Source: JBDSLU01 sp039916225 (GTDB lineage: Bacteria > Acidobacteriota > Vicinamibacteria > Vicinamibacterales > Vicinamibacteraceae). From it: 12,656 nt of DNA. Shown piece after piece: positions 6,516 through 12,656 of the stretch; the stretch's first letter is position 1, and every line of letters begins with the position of its first letter. The stretch lies in assembly GCA_039916225.1 (NCBI GenBank), contig JBDSLU010000415.1:1-12656 (forward strand). The letters run 5' to 3'. The notes beneath the pieces are model-generated. The model was not told where the DNA came from. It saw nothing but the letters and a program-made list of their open reading frames with translations, and did no database searches. The position numbers and the translations under genes are program-made.

Positions 6516-7040
6516 TCAGGGCTCGGTCGTGTCGACGGAGTCCGGGCGGGCGATGTCGGCGACAGGAGCTTCGGCAGGGGCCGCGGCTAGCCTCGCGGCA
6601 GACGCGGGCGCGGCGGTCCTGGTCCTTGCCCTGGTCTTCTTCCTCTGACCAGCCTTGCGCTCAGTCTTGCTCTCCTTCGACTTCTTCTTCTCCTTCTTCT
6701 TCTCGGCCTTGCCAGCGCTCTTGGTCATGGCCTTCTCGGCCTTGGCCTGCTTTTCCTTCTTTGCCTTCTTGTCCTTCTTCGCCTTCTTGTCGTTCTTGCC
6801 CTTCTTATTCTTGCCCTTCTTCGAGCCCTTGCCGGCGGCTGCGTCCGCCGCGGTGCCCATCTCGGACAACAGCGCGGCAGCTCGATCCCGCACGTCGGTA
6901 ACGGCCTTGACGACGGCGTCGCGCGGCCCCTGCCAGGCGCGCCACTGCTTCTCCGCGTTGCCCAGCAGTGACCCGAGGCTTTTAGCGATATCGCCTAGCG
7001 TGTCGCTACCCGTTCTCGCCGTCGTCTTCTTCTTTGCCAC
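6516..7040 (-). CDS. Lys/Ala-rich histone-H1-like protein
   Basis: 174 aa from a GTG at 7040, with GGAGGG four bases upstream. Residues 1-70 are of normal composition and likely helical (IAKSLGSLLGNAEKQWRAWQ, 18-37; then a helix ending AALLSEMG), somewhat like a small coiled or phasin-like module. Residues about 72-140 are a low-complexity Lys-rich tail built from short KKAKKDKK-type units, giving a very high positive charge. Residues 141-174 are Ala/Pro-rich with a mildly acidic end (SVDTTEP). Such tails are typical of bacterial histone-H1-like, nucleoid-associated proteins, so DNA or RNA binding in the cytoplasm is the best guess. The globular part matches nothing I can name. The gene stands alone: its downstream neighbour is decayed DNA and its upstream neighbour is divergent. 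The Lys run gives a long pyrimidine-rich tract on the plus strand (about 6664-6830). Confidence 0.8.
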   Translation of the reverse strand: MAKKKTTARTGSDTLGDIAKSLGSLLGNAEKQWRAWQGPRDAVVKAVTDVRDRAAALLSEMGTAADAAAGKGSKKGKNKKGKNDKKAKKDKKAKKEKQAKAEKAMTKSAGKAEKKKEKKKSKESKTERKAGQRKKTRARTRTAAPASAARLAAAPAEAPVADIARPDSVDTTEP

Positions 7041-7244
7041 GTCGCCCTCCAGCGTTGATGTCGATGAACCAGCAGGTGCATTCTACAGTCAGGGCCGCGA
7101 ACGGGCGCGGCTCAGGGACCATGATGGACGCGAGCTGCGCGGTGTCGCTGCGATGACGAACCAGCAGTCCATACCTTCTTGCGTGGCCTATAAGGCCGCG
7201 CACGAAACGGTTGAGTCACACGGCGGCTACATAATCGTTGCGTC
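7041..7244. promoter_or_regulatory. Divergent promoter region
   Basis: 204 bases between two divergent genes. For the minus-strand gene a TAGAAT -10-like hexamer lies at 7085-7080, about 40 bases before its GTG, with no clear -35. For the plus-strand gene the candidates are CATAAT at 7230-7235, just before its GTG, or the TATAAG at 7189-7194 inside a palindrome. Assignments are tentative. Confidence 0.35.
7181..7201. promoter_or_regulatory. Palindrome around a TATAA core (possible operator)
   Basis: GCGTGGCC (7181-7188), TATAA (7189-7193), GGCCGCGC (7194-7201): seven of eight positions pair and the fourth is T/G. The AT core stands out in GC-rich surroundings and overlaps a -10-like TATAAG, as a repressor site would. 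It lies 44 bases before the GTG of the membrane-protein gene. Binding is inferred from symmetry only. Confidence 0.3.
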
Positions 7245-8060
7245 GTGTTTGCTGAAACGTCGCGCCATGATGCTGCGGCTGCCGCCCCGATGGATCGACG
7301 GCTCGTTGTGTGGCTGGCCACCCTCGCGGGCCTCGCTGTCCTCAACGTCGGGCTCTGGCTCTGGATGGCGAGCGTCGCGTCGCCACATACGCCCTACGCG
7401 GAAGCGCAGCTGTTGCTCTCGGCCGTCTACGTAGGGGTGTGCGGGTTCCGTTCGCTATTTCCCCGCGTCGATCTCGAGCGTGTGTGCCTCTGGGATACCT
7501 GGCTGTCAGCGATAGTGCTGGGCCGCGCCGCGGCCACCATCGCCGAGCTGTGCTTCGCGTTGCAGTGCAGTTTGTTCGTGCAGCGGTTGTCCGACATGAC
7601 GGGCGTGCCATTCCTGGCTACGGCGGCACACGCATTCGTCCCGCTGGCGGTGGGCGCGGAGATCGCCTGCTGGTATGCGGTTGTGTCCCTAGACCATGTC
7701 GGTCACGCGCTCGAAGAGACCCTGTGGGCGCTGATCATGCTGGTGCTAGCCGCGGCGTCCGGTGCAGCAGGACTGGCGAGCGAAGGCATGCGGGTCTGGC
7801 TGCTGCTCGGTGCCGCGGTCATCTACACCATCGGGGCGGGTCTCACGCTGGCGTTCGATGTGACCATGTACGTAGGCCGCCGGCGGGCGTGGGCCACCGT
7901 CAAGCGTCTGCCGCTGGCCGCGGGCCTCCGCGATTGCGGGGTCAGGCGCAAGCCCACGCGGGCCTGGGAGGTCTGGCGCGAAGAAGTGGCCTGGATGACG
8001 CTCTACTTCAGCATCGGTGTCTGGACAAGCCTCGCCATGGTCATCCTGGAATGGGCGTGA
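7245..8060 (+). CDS. Polytopic inner-membrane protein of unknown function
   Basis: 271 aa from a GTG at 7245; an in-frame ATG at 7290 would remove the first 15 residues and keep every membrane segment. Neither has a visible ribosome-binding site, so the start is uncertain. About seven hydrophobic segments are seen: 20-42, 54-71, 84-112, 122-147, 155-177, 183-207 and 248-269. Charged or polar residues sit inside or next to them (CLWDTWLSAIVLGRAAATIAELCF, residues 81 onward, has Asp84, Arg94 and Glu101), which could form a functional site. A basic loop (211-240, GRRRAW...RRKPTR) is probably cytoplasmic. I do not recognise a named family, and the neighbours (a divergent histone-like gene and a convergent TonB receptor) give no clue. 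Confidence 0.75.
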   Translation: MFAETSRHDAAAAAPMDRRLVVWLATLAGLAVLNVGLWLWMASVASPHTPYAEAQLLLSAVYVGVCGFRSLFPRVDLERVCLWDTWLSAIVLGRAAATIAELCFALQCSLFVQRLSDMTGVPFLATAAHAFVPLAVGAEIACWYAVVSLDHVGHALEETLWALIMLVLAAASGAAGLASEGMRVWLLLGAAVIYTIGAGLTLAFDVTMYVGRRRAWATVKRLPLAAGLRDCGVRRKPTRAWEVWREEVAWMTLYFSIGVWTSLAMVILEWA

Positions 8061-8125
8061 GTGACCATCGCGCCGCCGCGTCTCGGGATTGGCGACTGGG
8101 GGACACGTGGGCGCGAAGGGCCGAT

Positions 8126-8153
8126 GAGGGCCAGCCGTCCGTGGCTGGCCCTC
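8126..8153. terminator. Bidirectional hairpin terminator between convergent genes
   Basis: A perfect 11-bp inverted repeat, GAGGGCCAGCC (8126-8136) and GGCTGGCCCTC (8143-8153), with a 6-base loop. It lies 65 bases after the membrane-protein stop codon and only eight bases beyond the stop codon of the convergent TonB-receptor gene. Plus-strand sequence after the stem (CGGCTTGTTCT) is only moderately T-rich, so termination may rely on the stem strength. It can serve both genes. Confidence 0.75.
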
Positions 8154-8161
8154 GGCTTGTT

Positions 8162-11100
8162 CTAGAACGTGTAGCGCAGCGATAGCTGAAGCGTGCGCGG
8201 ACCAGCCTGGTCGACGGCCTGGGTGCGCGTGATTCGCCCGAACGCACTCGAGGTCACATTGAGAGTGGCGGGGATATCGAGATTCTCGATGTTGAACAGG
8301 TTCGAGAACGCCATCTCGAAACGCACACGGGAGCGACCAGCCACGGCCACCGTCTTTCCGAGGGTCATTGAGAACACGCTCGTACCGGGGCCAATCAGCG
8401 TGCCGACCGCGGCGTTACCAAAGCGGCCAATGTTGTCGGCCGGCTTGACGAACGCGCCAGCGTCGAACCAGGTATCGGCAGTTGGAGCCTCCAGGTTGCC
8501 GTCACGCACCTGGTCCGGTCGCTGCGTGGCGGTGAACCCTCGCGTGTTCGCCCCCGTCCCCGATGGATCGCCGTTGCTGAACGACGGTGTGAGAAATGGG
8601 CCGGACTGGATCAGGGTGACACCGGTGATGTCCCACCCTCCAATCACGGAGTCGAGTCCGCGGCTGATATCGCCGGCCAATCGGCGACCACGTCCGATCG
8701 GCAGCTCGTAGAGGAACGTGCTGACGAAGCGGTGGCGCCGCGTGAAGGCGACAGGACCGTAGTCGGCGTCGCCCCGGAACAGGTCGGCCGTCGTCGCGCC
8801 ATTCTCTGCGGCGAAGGCCGTGGGAACGGCGCCGCCGGCGTCGGACAGGTGGCGCGCCAGCGTGTAGGACGCGTTCAGCCGCAGGCCTGCCGCGAGACGC
8901 TTGTTCAGCTCGAGACCCAGCGCGTGGTACGTGGATCGCGCGTCGTTGGCGCGCGTGGTCACGACGTTCCAGTCGGTGAAGGGACGCGTACCCTGCACGG
9001 CGGCGTAGCCCTGTGTGTTCGCCGCTACCTGGTTGAGGTCGGGACTCCAGATCAGATCGTTCGTCGACGAGCCGATGTAGCTGACGCGCACGCCGAAATC
9101 GCGACCGAGATCGCGCTCGAGCGTCAGGCTCCACTGCCTCGTGCGCGGGTCGCGCATGTCGATCTGGTTGGCGCGCCGGAAATCGAGCGTGCCGGGCGGC
9201 ACCGCACCCTCCGCGGATCCGGCCGACGAGATATTGGGGAACACGAAGGGATTGCGCAGGTCGTTGGCGTAGCCGACGGCCGCGGCGGTCACGGTTGCCA
9301 CCATCGAATAGTTGACCGAGCCTAGCAGCGGCACGGTGTAGAGGCCGACGGCGCCACGGAGCACCGTCCGATCCGAGTTCCTCGGCCGCCACGCCAGGCT
9401 GAGTCGAGGGCTCAGGTTGTTGCGATCCGTGCGGCGCAACGTCTTCGGCAATCCCGCTTCATCGGCGGTCACGAAGGGCGTGTTCGGTACTGACTGGCGG
9501 ACGAAGTCCGGCACCAGGGCCAAGCCGGCTTCGTCCGACACGATCACGCGGCCTCCCGGGAACGACGTGTCGAAGTTGCCGAGCTGATTGCTCCGGTCCT
9601 TCATCGGCGGCCGCAAGTCGTAGCGCAGGCCGACGTCGATGGTCAGGCTGGTGACGGGGCGCCACGTGTCCTGGATGAACCCCGCGTAGTAGCTGGCGAA
9701 CGGGTTCACGTCCGGCGCCGGCAGAATGTAGCCCGTGGTCCGCGGCAGGCCGAGGAGGAAGTCGGCGAACGCCTGTCCGGAGAAACTGCCGTCGAACACG
9801 TAGCGGCCCAGCTCCTCGCCGTCGAAGAACGAGATCTGATCGCGGTACTCGACGTACTGCAGATCGAAGCCAGCCTTCACGGCGTGCCGCGCCCTCAGCC
9901 ACGTCAGCGTGTCACTGGCCTGCACCACGCGCGACAAAATGTCGAACGGCTTGACGCCGCCGGTCGAGATGAACGAGCCATCGGCGAACTCCACGTGGGG
10001 GAACCCGCCGGTGAGAGGAGCGCCCGGGAGTCCGACGAGCCCAGCGGCCGCTACGAGATCAGCGCCCCGTGAGGCATTGGTATAGGTGTCCTTCTCGACC
10101 GTGTTCGACCATCCTCCGCGCAGCTCGTTGACGAAGCTGCCGCTGATCCAGTTGTGCGCGCCGGCGATCTGGCGCACCTCGGTCCGCTTGAAATGGTCGC
10201 CCTGGGTCGTGTTCCAGTCGCCGCCCGACGGACTCATGTCGTCGACGTTCTTCCAGGTCAGGCGACCGAACAGCTTCTGCGCTGGCCCGAGCACGACGTC
10301 GCCGCGACCATCGAAGCCGTCCACGGTGTAGTCGCCAGGGGCGTTGACCACGTAGTTCGGGGCGTTGATCGCGGCGCCGGTCGACTGGTTCTGTCGCGGG
10401 TAGAAGGAGTCGAGCAGCTTCGCCGAGACGGGATTTACCGGCACGCGGTTGCCGGGGAACGGCTGGCCGGTCGCCGGGTTGCGGATGATTCGCGGATCGC
10501 TCGAGAGGTCACCCGCACGCCAGGAGTCGGGCGGCACGACTTGGCTCAGTGTCACCTCGTTGGGGCGCCGTGCCGCCTCATAGGTTCCGAAGAAGAATGC
10601 CCTGCCGCGCACGATCGGGCCACCGGCCGCCACACCGTAGCTGTTGGCCTGGAGGTCGGGTTTGATGGGCTGTCCGGCCGCGTCCCGTGGCGTGAAGCGC
10701 GACGTCGCGTCACGCGAGCTGTCCTGGTTGAACCAGAACGCCGTTCCCGTAAGCCGATTCGAACCGCTGCGCGACGTCGTCGTGATGTCGGTCGCCTGCA
10801 TGAACTCGGCGCTGCTGCTGGCGGTCGTGACCTTGAACTCCTCGATCGACTCGACCGAGGGAAACAGCTCGCGGGAGGGGCCGCCATAGCGGACGCGCTG
10901 CGTCGAGATGCCGTCGACCGAGAACGACGTCATGAAGGGCAGCGCACCGGCGAGAGAGATTGCACCGCTGCGATCCTGCTGGACGCCCTGCGAGAGCGTC
11001 GCGACGACGATCGGACTCGTCGCGCTGGTGGCGCGGAAGTTCAACGCCAAGCGTCCGATATCAGCCCCAGAGATCGAGGTGTCGATGGTGGCCCGTTCGC

Positions 11101-11518
11101 TTTCGATGATCGGGCGTGTCGCTTTGACTTGCACCGTCTCCTGCGACCCGGCGAGCGCGAGCTGGACGTCGGCCCGGAAGATCTGCCGGGCCAGTAGCTC
11201 CACCTCACGAGTCTGGTCAGCGAAGCCGTCCAGCCGCGTCCGGATCCGATACCTACCGGCGTCCAGGTTCGGCATCTGGAACTCGCCGGTCGGATTGCTC
11301 AGAGCGGTGCGTTCGACGCCCGTCGCGAGGTGCGTGGCCACGACTGACGCGCCAGGCAACACCGCGCCAGAAGCGTCAGTAACGGTTCCCGTGAGCGTGC
11401 CGAACGTCGACTGGGCCGCGGCAATCCGGGGACCGATGTTCGTCGCGACGAGGGTCACGGCGATGAGGAAGACAGAAGCCCACGACGGTGGGCGACGACT
11501 GATCGGGCAGGTGCGCAT
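8162..11518 (-). CDS. TonB-dependent receptor with N-terminal carboxypeptidase-regulatory-like domain
   Basis: 1118 aa outer-membrane receptor from the ATG at 11518, chosen because the signal peptide (about 1-36, ending RIAAAQS) then begins at the N-terminus and an AAGG lies upstream; the frame is open 18 codons further, to an ATG at 11572. Residues about 38-123 are an Ig-like carboxypeptidase-regulatory domain (LTGTVTDASGAVLPGASVVA at 42-61, with the NPTGEFQMPNLDAGRYRI block after it). The plug follows at about 128-265 (FSVDGIS, then SVESIEEFKVTTASSSAEF). The rest is a long beta-barrel with ends typical of Oar-like receptors, finishing in ...LQLSLRYTF; the C-terminal Phe is the usual signal for outer-membrane assembly. 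Receptors of this build in Acidobacteriota are many and their substrates are mostly unknown, probably glycans, peptides or metal complexes. No TonB box could be picked out with confidence. It is divergent from a secreted hydrolase gene, which may act on the same substrate. Confidence 0.93.
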   Translation of the reverse strand: MRTCPISRRPPSWASVFLIAVTLVATNIGPRIAAAQSTFGTLTGTVTDASGAVLPGASVVATHLATGVERTALSNPTGEFQMPNLDAGRYRIRTRLDGFADQTREVELLARQIFRADVQLALAGSQETVQVKATRPIIESERATIDTSISGADIGRLALNFRATSATSPIVVATLSQGVQQDRSGAISLAGALPFMTSFSVDGISTQRVRYGGPSRELFPSVESIEEFKVTTASSSAEFMQATDITTTSRSGSNRLTGTAFWFNQDSSRDATSRFTPRDAAGQPIKPDLQANSYGVAAGGPIVRGRAFFFGTYEAARRPNEVTLSQVVPPDSWRAGDLSSDPRIIRNPATGQPFPGNRVPVNPVSAKLLDSFYPRQNQSTGAAINAPNYVVNAPGDYTVDGFDGRGDVVLGPAQKLFGRLTWKNVDDMSPSGGDWNTTQGDHFKRTEVRQIAGAHNWISGSFVNELRGGWSNTVEKDTYTNASRGADLVAAAGLVGLPGAPLTGGFPHVEFADGSFISTGGVKPFDILSRVVQASDTLTWLRARHAVKAGFDLQYVEYRDQISFFDGEELGRYVFDGSFSGQAFADFLLGLPRTTGYILPAPDVNPFASYYAGFIQDTWRPVTSLTIDVGLRYDLRPPMKDRSNQLGNFDTSFPGGRVIVSDEAGLALVPDFVRQSVPNTPFVTADEAGLPKTLRRTDRNNLSPRLSLAWRPRNSDRTVLRGAVGLYTVPLLGSVNYSMVATVTAAAVGYANDLRNPFVFPNISSAGSAEGAVPPGTLDFRRANQIDMRDPRTRQWSLTLERDLGRDFGVRVSYIGSSTNDLIWSPDLNQVAANTQGYAAVQGTRPFTDWNVVTTRANDARSTYHALGLELNKRLAAGLRLNASYTLARHLSDAGGAVPTAFAAENGATTADLFRGDADYGPVAFTRRHRFVSTFLYELPIGRGRRLAGDISRGLDSVIGGWDITGVTLIQSGPFLTPSFSNGDPSGTGANTRGFTATQRPDQVRDGNLEAPTADTWFDAGAFVKPADNIGRFGNAAVGTLIGPGTSVFSMTLGKTVAVAGRSRVRFEMAFSNLFNIENLDIPATLNVTSSAFGRITRTQAVDQAGPRTLQLSLRYTF

Positions 11519-11685
11519 GGCCGCGTACCTTAGAGGACTGCCGTCACAACGGAGTGTCGCGCGCACAAACATTCGGCGACCTGTTGGATGCGGCTGTCAC
11601 ACAGGCGTTGCGGGGCCCAGCGAAGATGCTGATCGGCGACGTGACCGCGCGCCCTCCGTGCGCGGCGTGGTCGCAAGGGGGTTCC
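11519..11685. promoter_or_regulatory. Divergent intergenic region between receptor and hydrolase genes
   Basis: 167 bases that should carry both promoters. On the minus strand AAGG lies about 8-11 bases ahead of the receptor start. A small inverted repeat, CCGT-CACA-ACGG, is present at about 11542-11553. No convincing -35/-10 pair was found on either strand, and the bipartite CGGTT/TTGCGCTTACCTC element seen on the left of the window is absent here. Confidence 0.35.
11675..11681 (+). promoter_or_regulatory. Ribosome binding site deciding the GTG start at 11686
   Basis: AAGGGGG at 11675-11681 ends four bases before the GTG at 11686. The same frame is open further upstream with an ATG at 11626 and a GTG at 11641, but only the start at 11686 has this site and puts the signal peptide first. 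Confidence 0.6.
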
Positions 11686-12656
11686 GTGCTGCACCGACTC
11701 GCAATCTCGGCACTCGTCGTCGCCAGCGCCTTGGCGCTGGGCGAGCTCAGGACGGGCGGCCAGACCGTCGATCCCGGCGATGCCGTCGTGCTCGTCACTC
11801 TCGATGGCGCCCGGACCGAGGAGATCTTCGGCGGACTCGACCTCGACGTTCTGAAGAGCACGTTGAAGGAAGGGCAGAAGGTCGAGGAGGTTCCGACGTA
11901 TCGGACCTTCTGGGCGCCGACGCCGGATGAACGACGGCGCAAATTGATGCCCTTCTTCTGGCGGCTCGTCACCGAAGACGGGTCCATCGCGGGCAATGTG
12001 GCGCTCGGCAGCGAGGCGAGCCTGACCAATCGACGGCTCTTCTCGTACCCCGGCTACGCGGAAATCCTGGTCGGTCAGGCGCTGGACAGCGCGATCACGA
12101 GCAACGATCCGATCCGCAATCCCGAGGAGACGGTCCTGGAAGGGCTAAGGCGCAAGCGGGGGCTGTCGCGCGAGCAGGTGGCCACCTTTGCCAGCTGGGA
12201 TGTGTTCAAGGCGATTGCCGAACACACCGAGGGGGCGACGACGATCAACGCGGGCGACGAACCTCTCGGCATTGCGGGCGCCGAGGTAGCGTTGACCAAT
12301 CGGCTCCAGCACGAGACGGGCTCGCCCTGGGATCACACGCGGCTGGACGCGTTCACGGTTCACCAGGCGATGGCCTACCTCGAGTCCGCCCGGCCGCGGA
12401 TTCTCTACGTGGCTCTCGACGAGACCGATGACTGGGCCCACGACGGCCGCTACGATCGGTTGCTCGACGCGTACTCGCGAACCGACCGCTGGCTCGAGCG
12501 CCTCTGGACGTGGCTCCAGGCTCAGCCCGACTACCGGGGTCGCACGCATCTCCTGATCACGACCGACCACGGTCGCGGCCACACCCCCGAAGGTTGGCGG
12601 CACCACGGTGAGAAGTACCCGGAGGCTCAGGGCGTGTGGATGGCCTTCGTCACGCC
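11686..12656 (+). CDS. Secreted alkaline-phosphatase-superfamily hydrolase (3' end beyond window)
   Basis: The first 323 codons are present; the frame is still open at the window edge. The N-terminus LHRLAISALVVASALALGE is a signal peptide, so the enzyme acts outside the cytoplasm. Superfamily metal and active-site features in order: VLVTLDGARTEEIF with metal-ligand Asp40; FSYPGYAEILVG with Ser120 as the likely nucleophile; DETDDWAHDGRYD with Asp248 and His252; TTDHGRG with Asp294-His295; then a His pair (306-307) before GEK. This order fits the phosphatase/sulfatase/phosphodiesterase fold that also contains phosphoglycerate mutase, and proteins of this build are often labelled alkaline phosphatase family protein. 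The substrate (phosphate or sulfate ester) cannot be told. It is divergent from the TonB receptor, suggesting joint use in releasing and importing a nutrient, which is inference. Confidence 0.85.
   Translation, partial: MLHRLAISALVVASALALGELRTGGQTVDPGDAVVLVTLDGARTEEIFGGLDLDVLKSTLKEGQKVEEVPTYRTFWAPTPDERRRKLMPFFWRLVTEDGSIAGNVALGSEASLTNRRLFSYPGYAEILVGQALDSAITSNDPIRNPEETVLEGLRRKRGLSREQVATFASWDVFKAIAEHTEGATTINAGDEPLGIAGAEVALTNRLQHETGSPWDHTRLDAFTVHQAMAYLESARPRILYVALDETDDWAHDGRYDRLLDAYSRTDRWLERLWTWLQAQPDYRGRTHLLITTDHGRGHTPEGWRHHGEKYPEAQGVWMAFVT

Noticed and set aside
6664..6830. Pyrimidine-rich tract with TTC-type repeats as a microsatellite
   Set aside because: It is the non-coding strand of Lys codons in the histone-like gene, so the protein sequence explains it.
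10154..11197. Long plus-strand open frame opposite the TonB receptor
   Set aside because: Arg/Val/Ala-rich without motifs, and fully inside the receptor gene, whose plug and regulatory-like domains are clear on the minus strand.

Overview
The window is high-GC bacterial DNA. Three things point to Acidobacteriota, most likely a Vicinamibacteria-like member: an ECF sigma factor of the TIGR02999 type beside a Ser/Thr kinase with a PD40 beta-propeller, a large TonB-dependent receptor with an N-terminal carboxypeptidase-regulatory-like domain, and a secreted CXXCH/toroid/ankyrin protein. This placement is inferred from gene content; there is no rRNA or other phylogenetic marker in the window.

Left part (1-5575): an ECF sigma factor gene (minus) is divergent from a membrane-anchored Ser/Thr kinase gene (plus). 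The kinase gene is followed on the same strand by a gene for an exported protein with a haem-c-type CTSCH motif, a terpenoid-cyclase-like alpha/alpha toroid and about seven ankyrin repeats. The acidic DAED motif expected in sigma region 2.2 is replaced by Gln-Thr-Thr-Ala, and the kinase has all its catalytic residues. This suggests a sigma factor gated by phosphorylation. The kinase gene and the ankyrin gene each carry the same bipartite upstream element, CGGTT-N18-TTGCGCTTACCTC, which is a candidate for the promoter that this sigma factor reads. The sigma gene itself seems to be leaderless.

Middle (5576-6515): about 0.9 kb without an intact recognisable gene. It holds a relic of the C-terminal end of an ATP-dependent DNA ligase (minus), a strong ribosome-binding site leading into a very short ORF, a hairpin vaguely like group II intron domain V, and one small basic ORF. 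It reads as decayed DNA.

Right part (6516-12656): a Lys/Ala-rich histone-H1-like protein (minus), a polytopic membrane protein of unknown function (plus), and a TonB-dependent receptor (minus). The last two converge on a strong hairpin terminator. At the right edge, divergent from the receptor, is a secreted alkaline-phosphatase-superfamily hydrolase that runs off the window. No tRNA, rRNA, CRISPR array, transposase or insertion sequence was seen.
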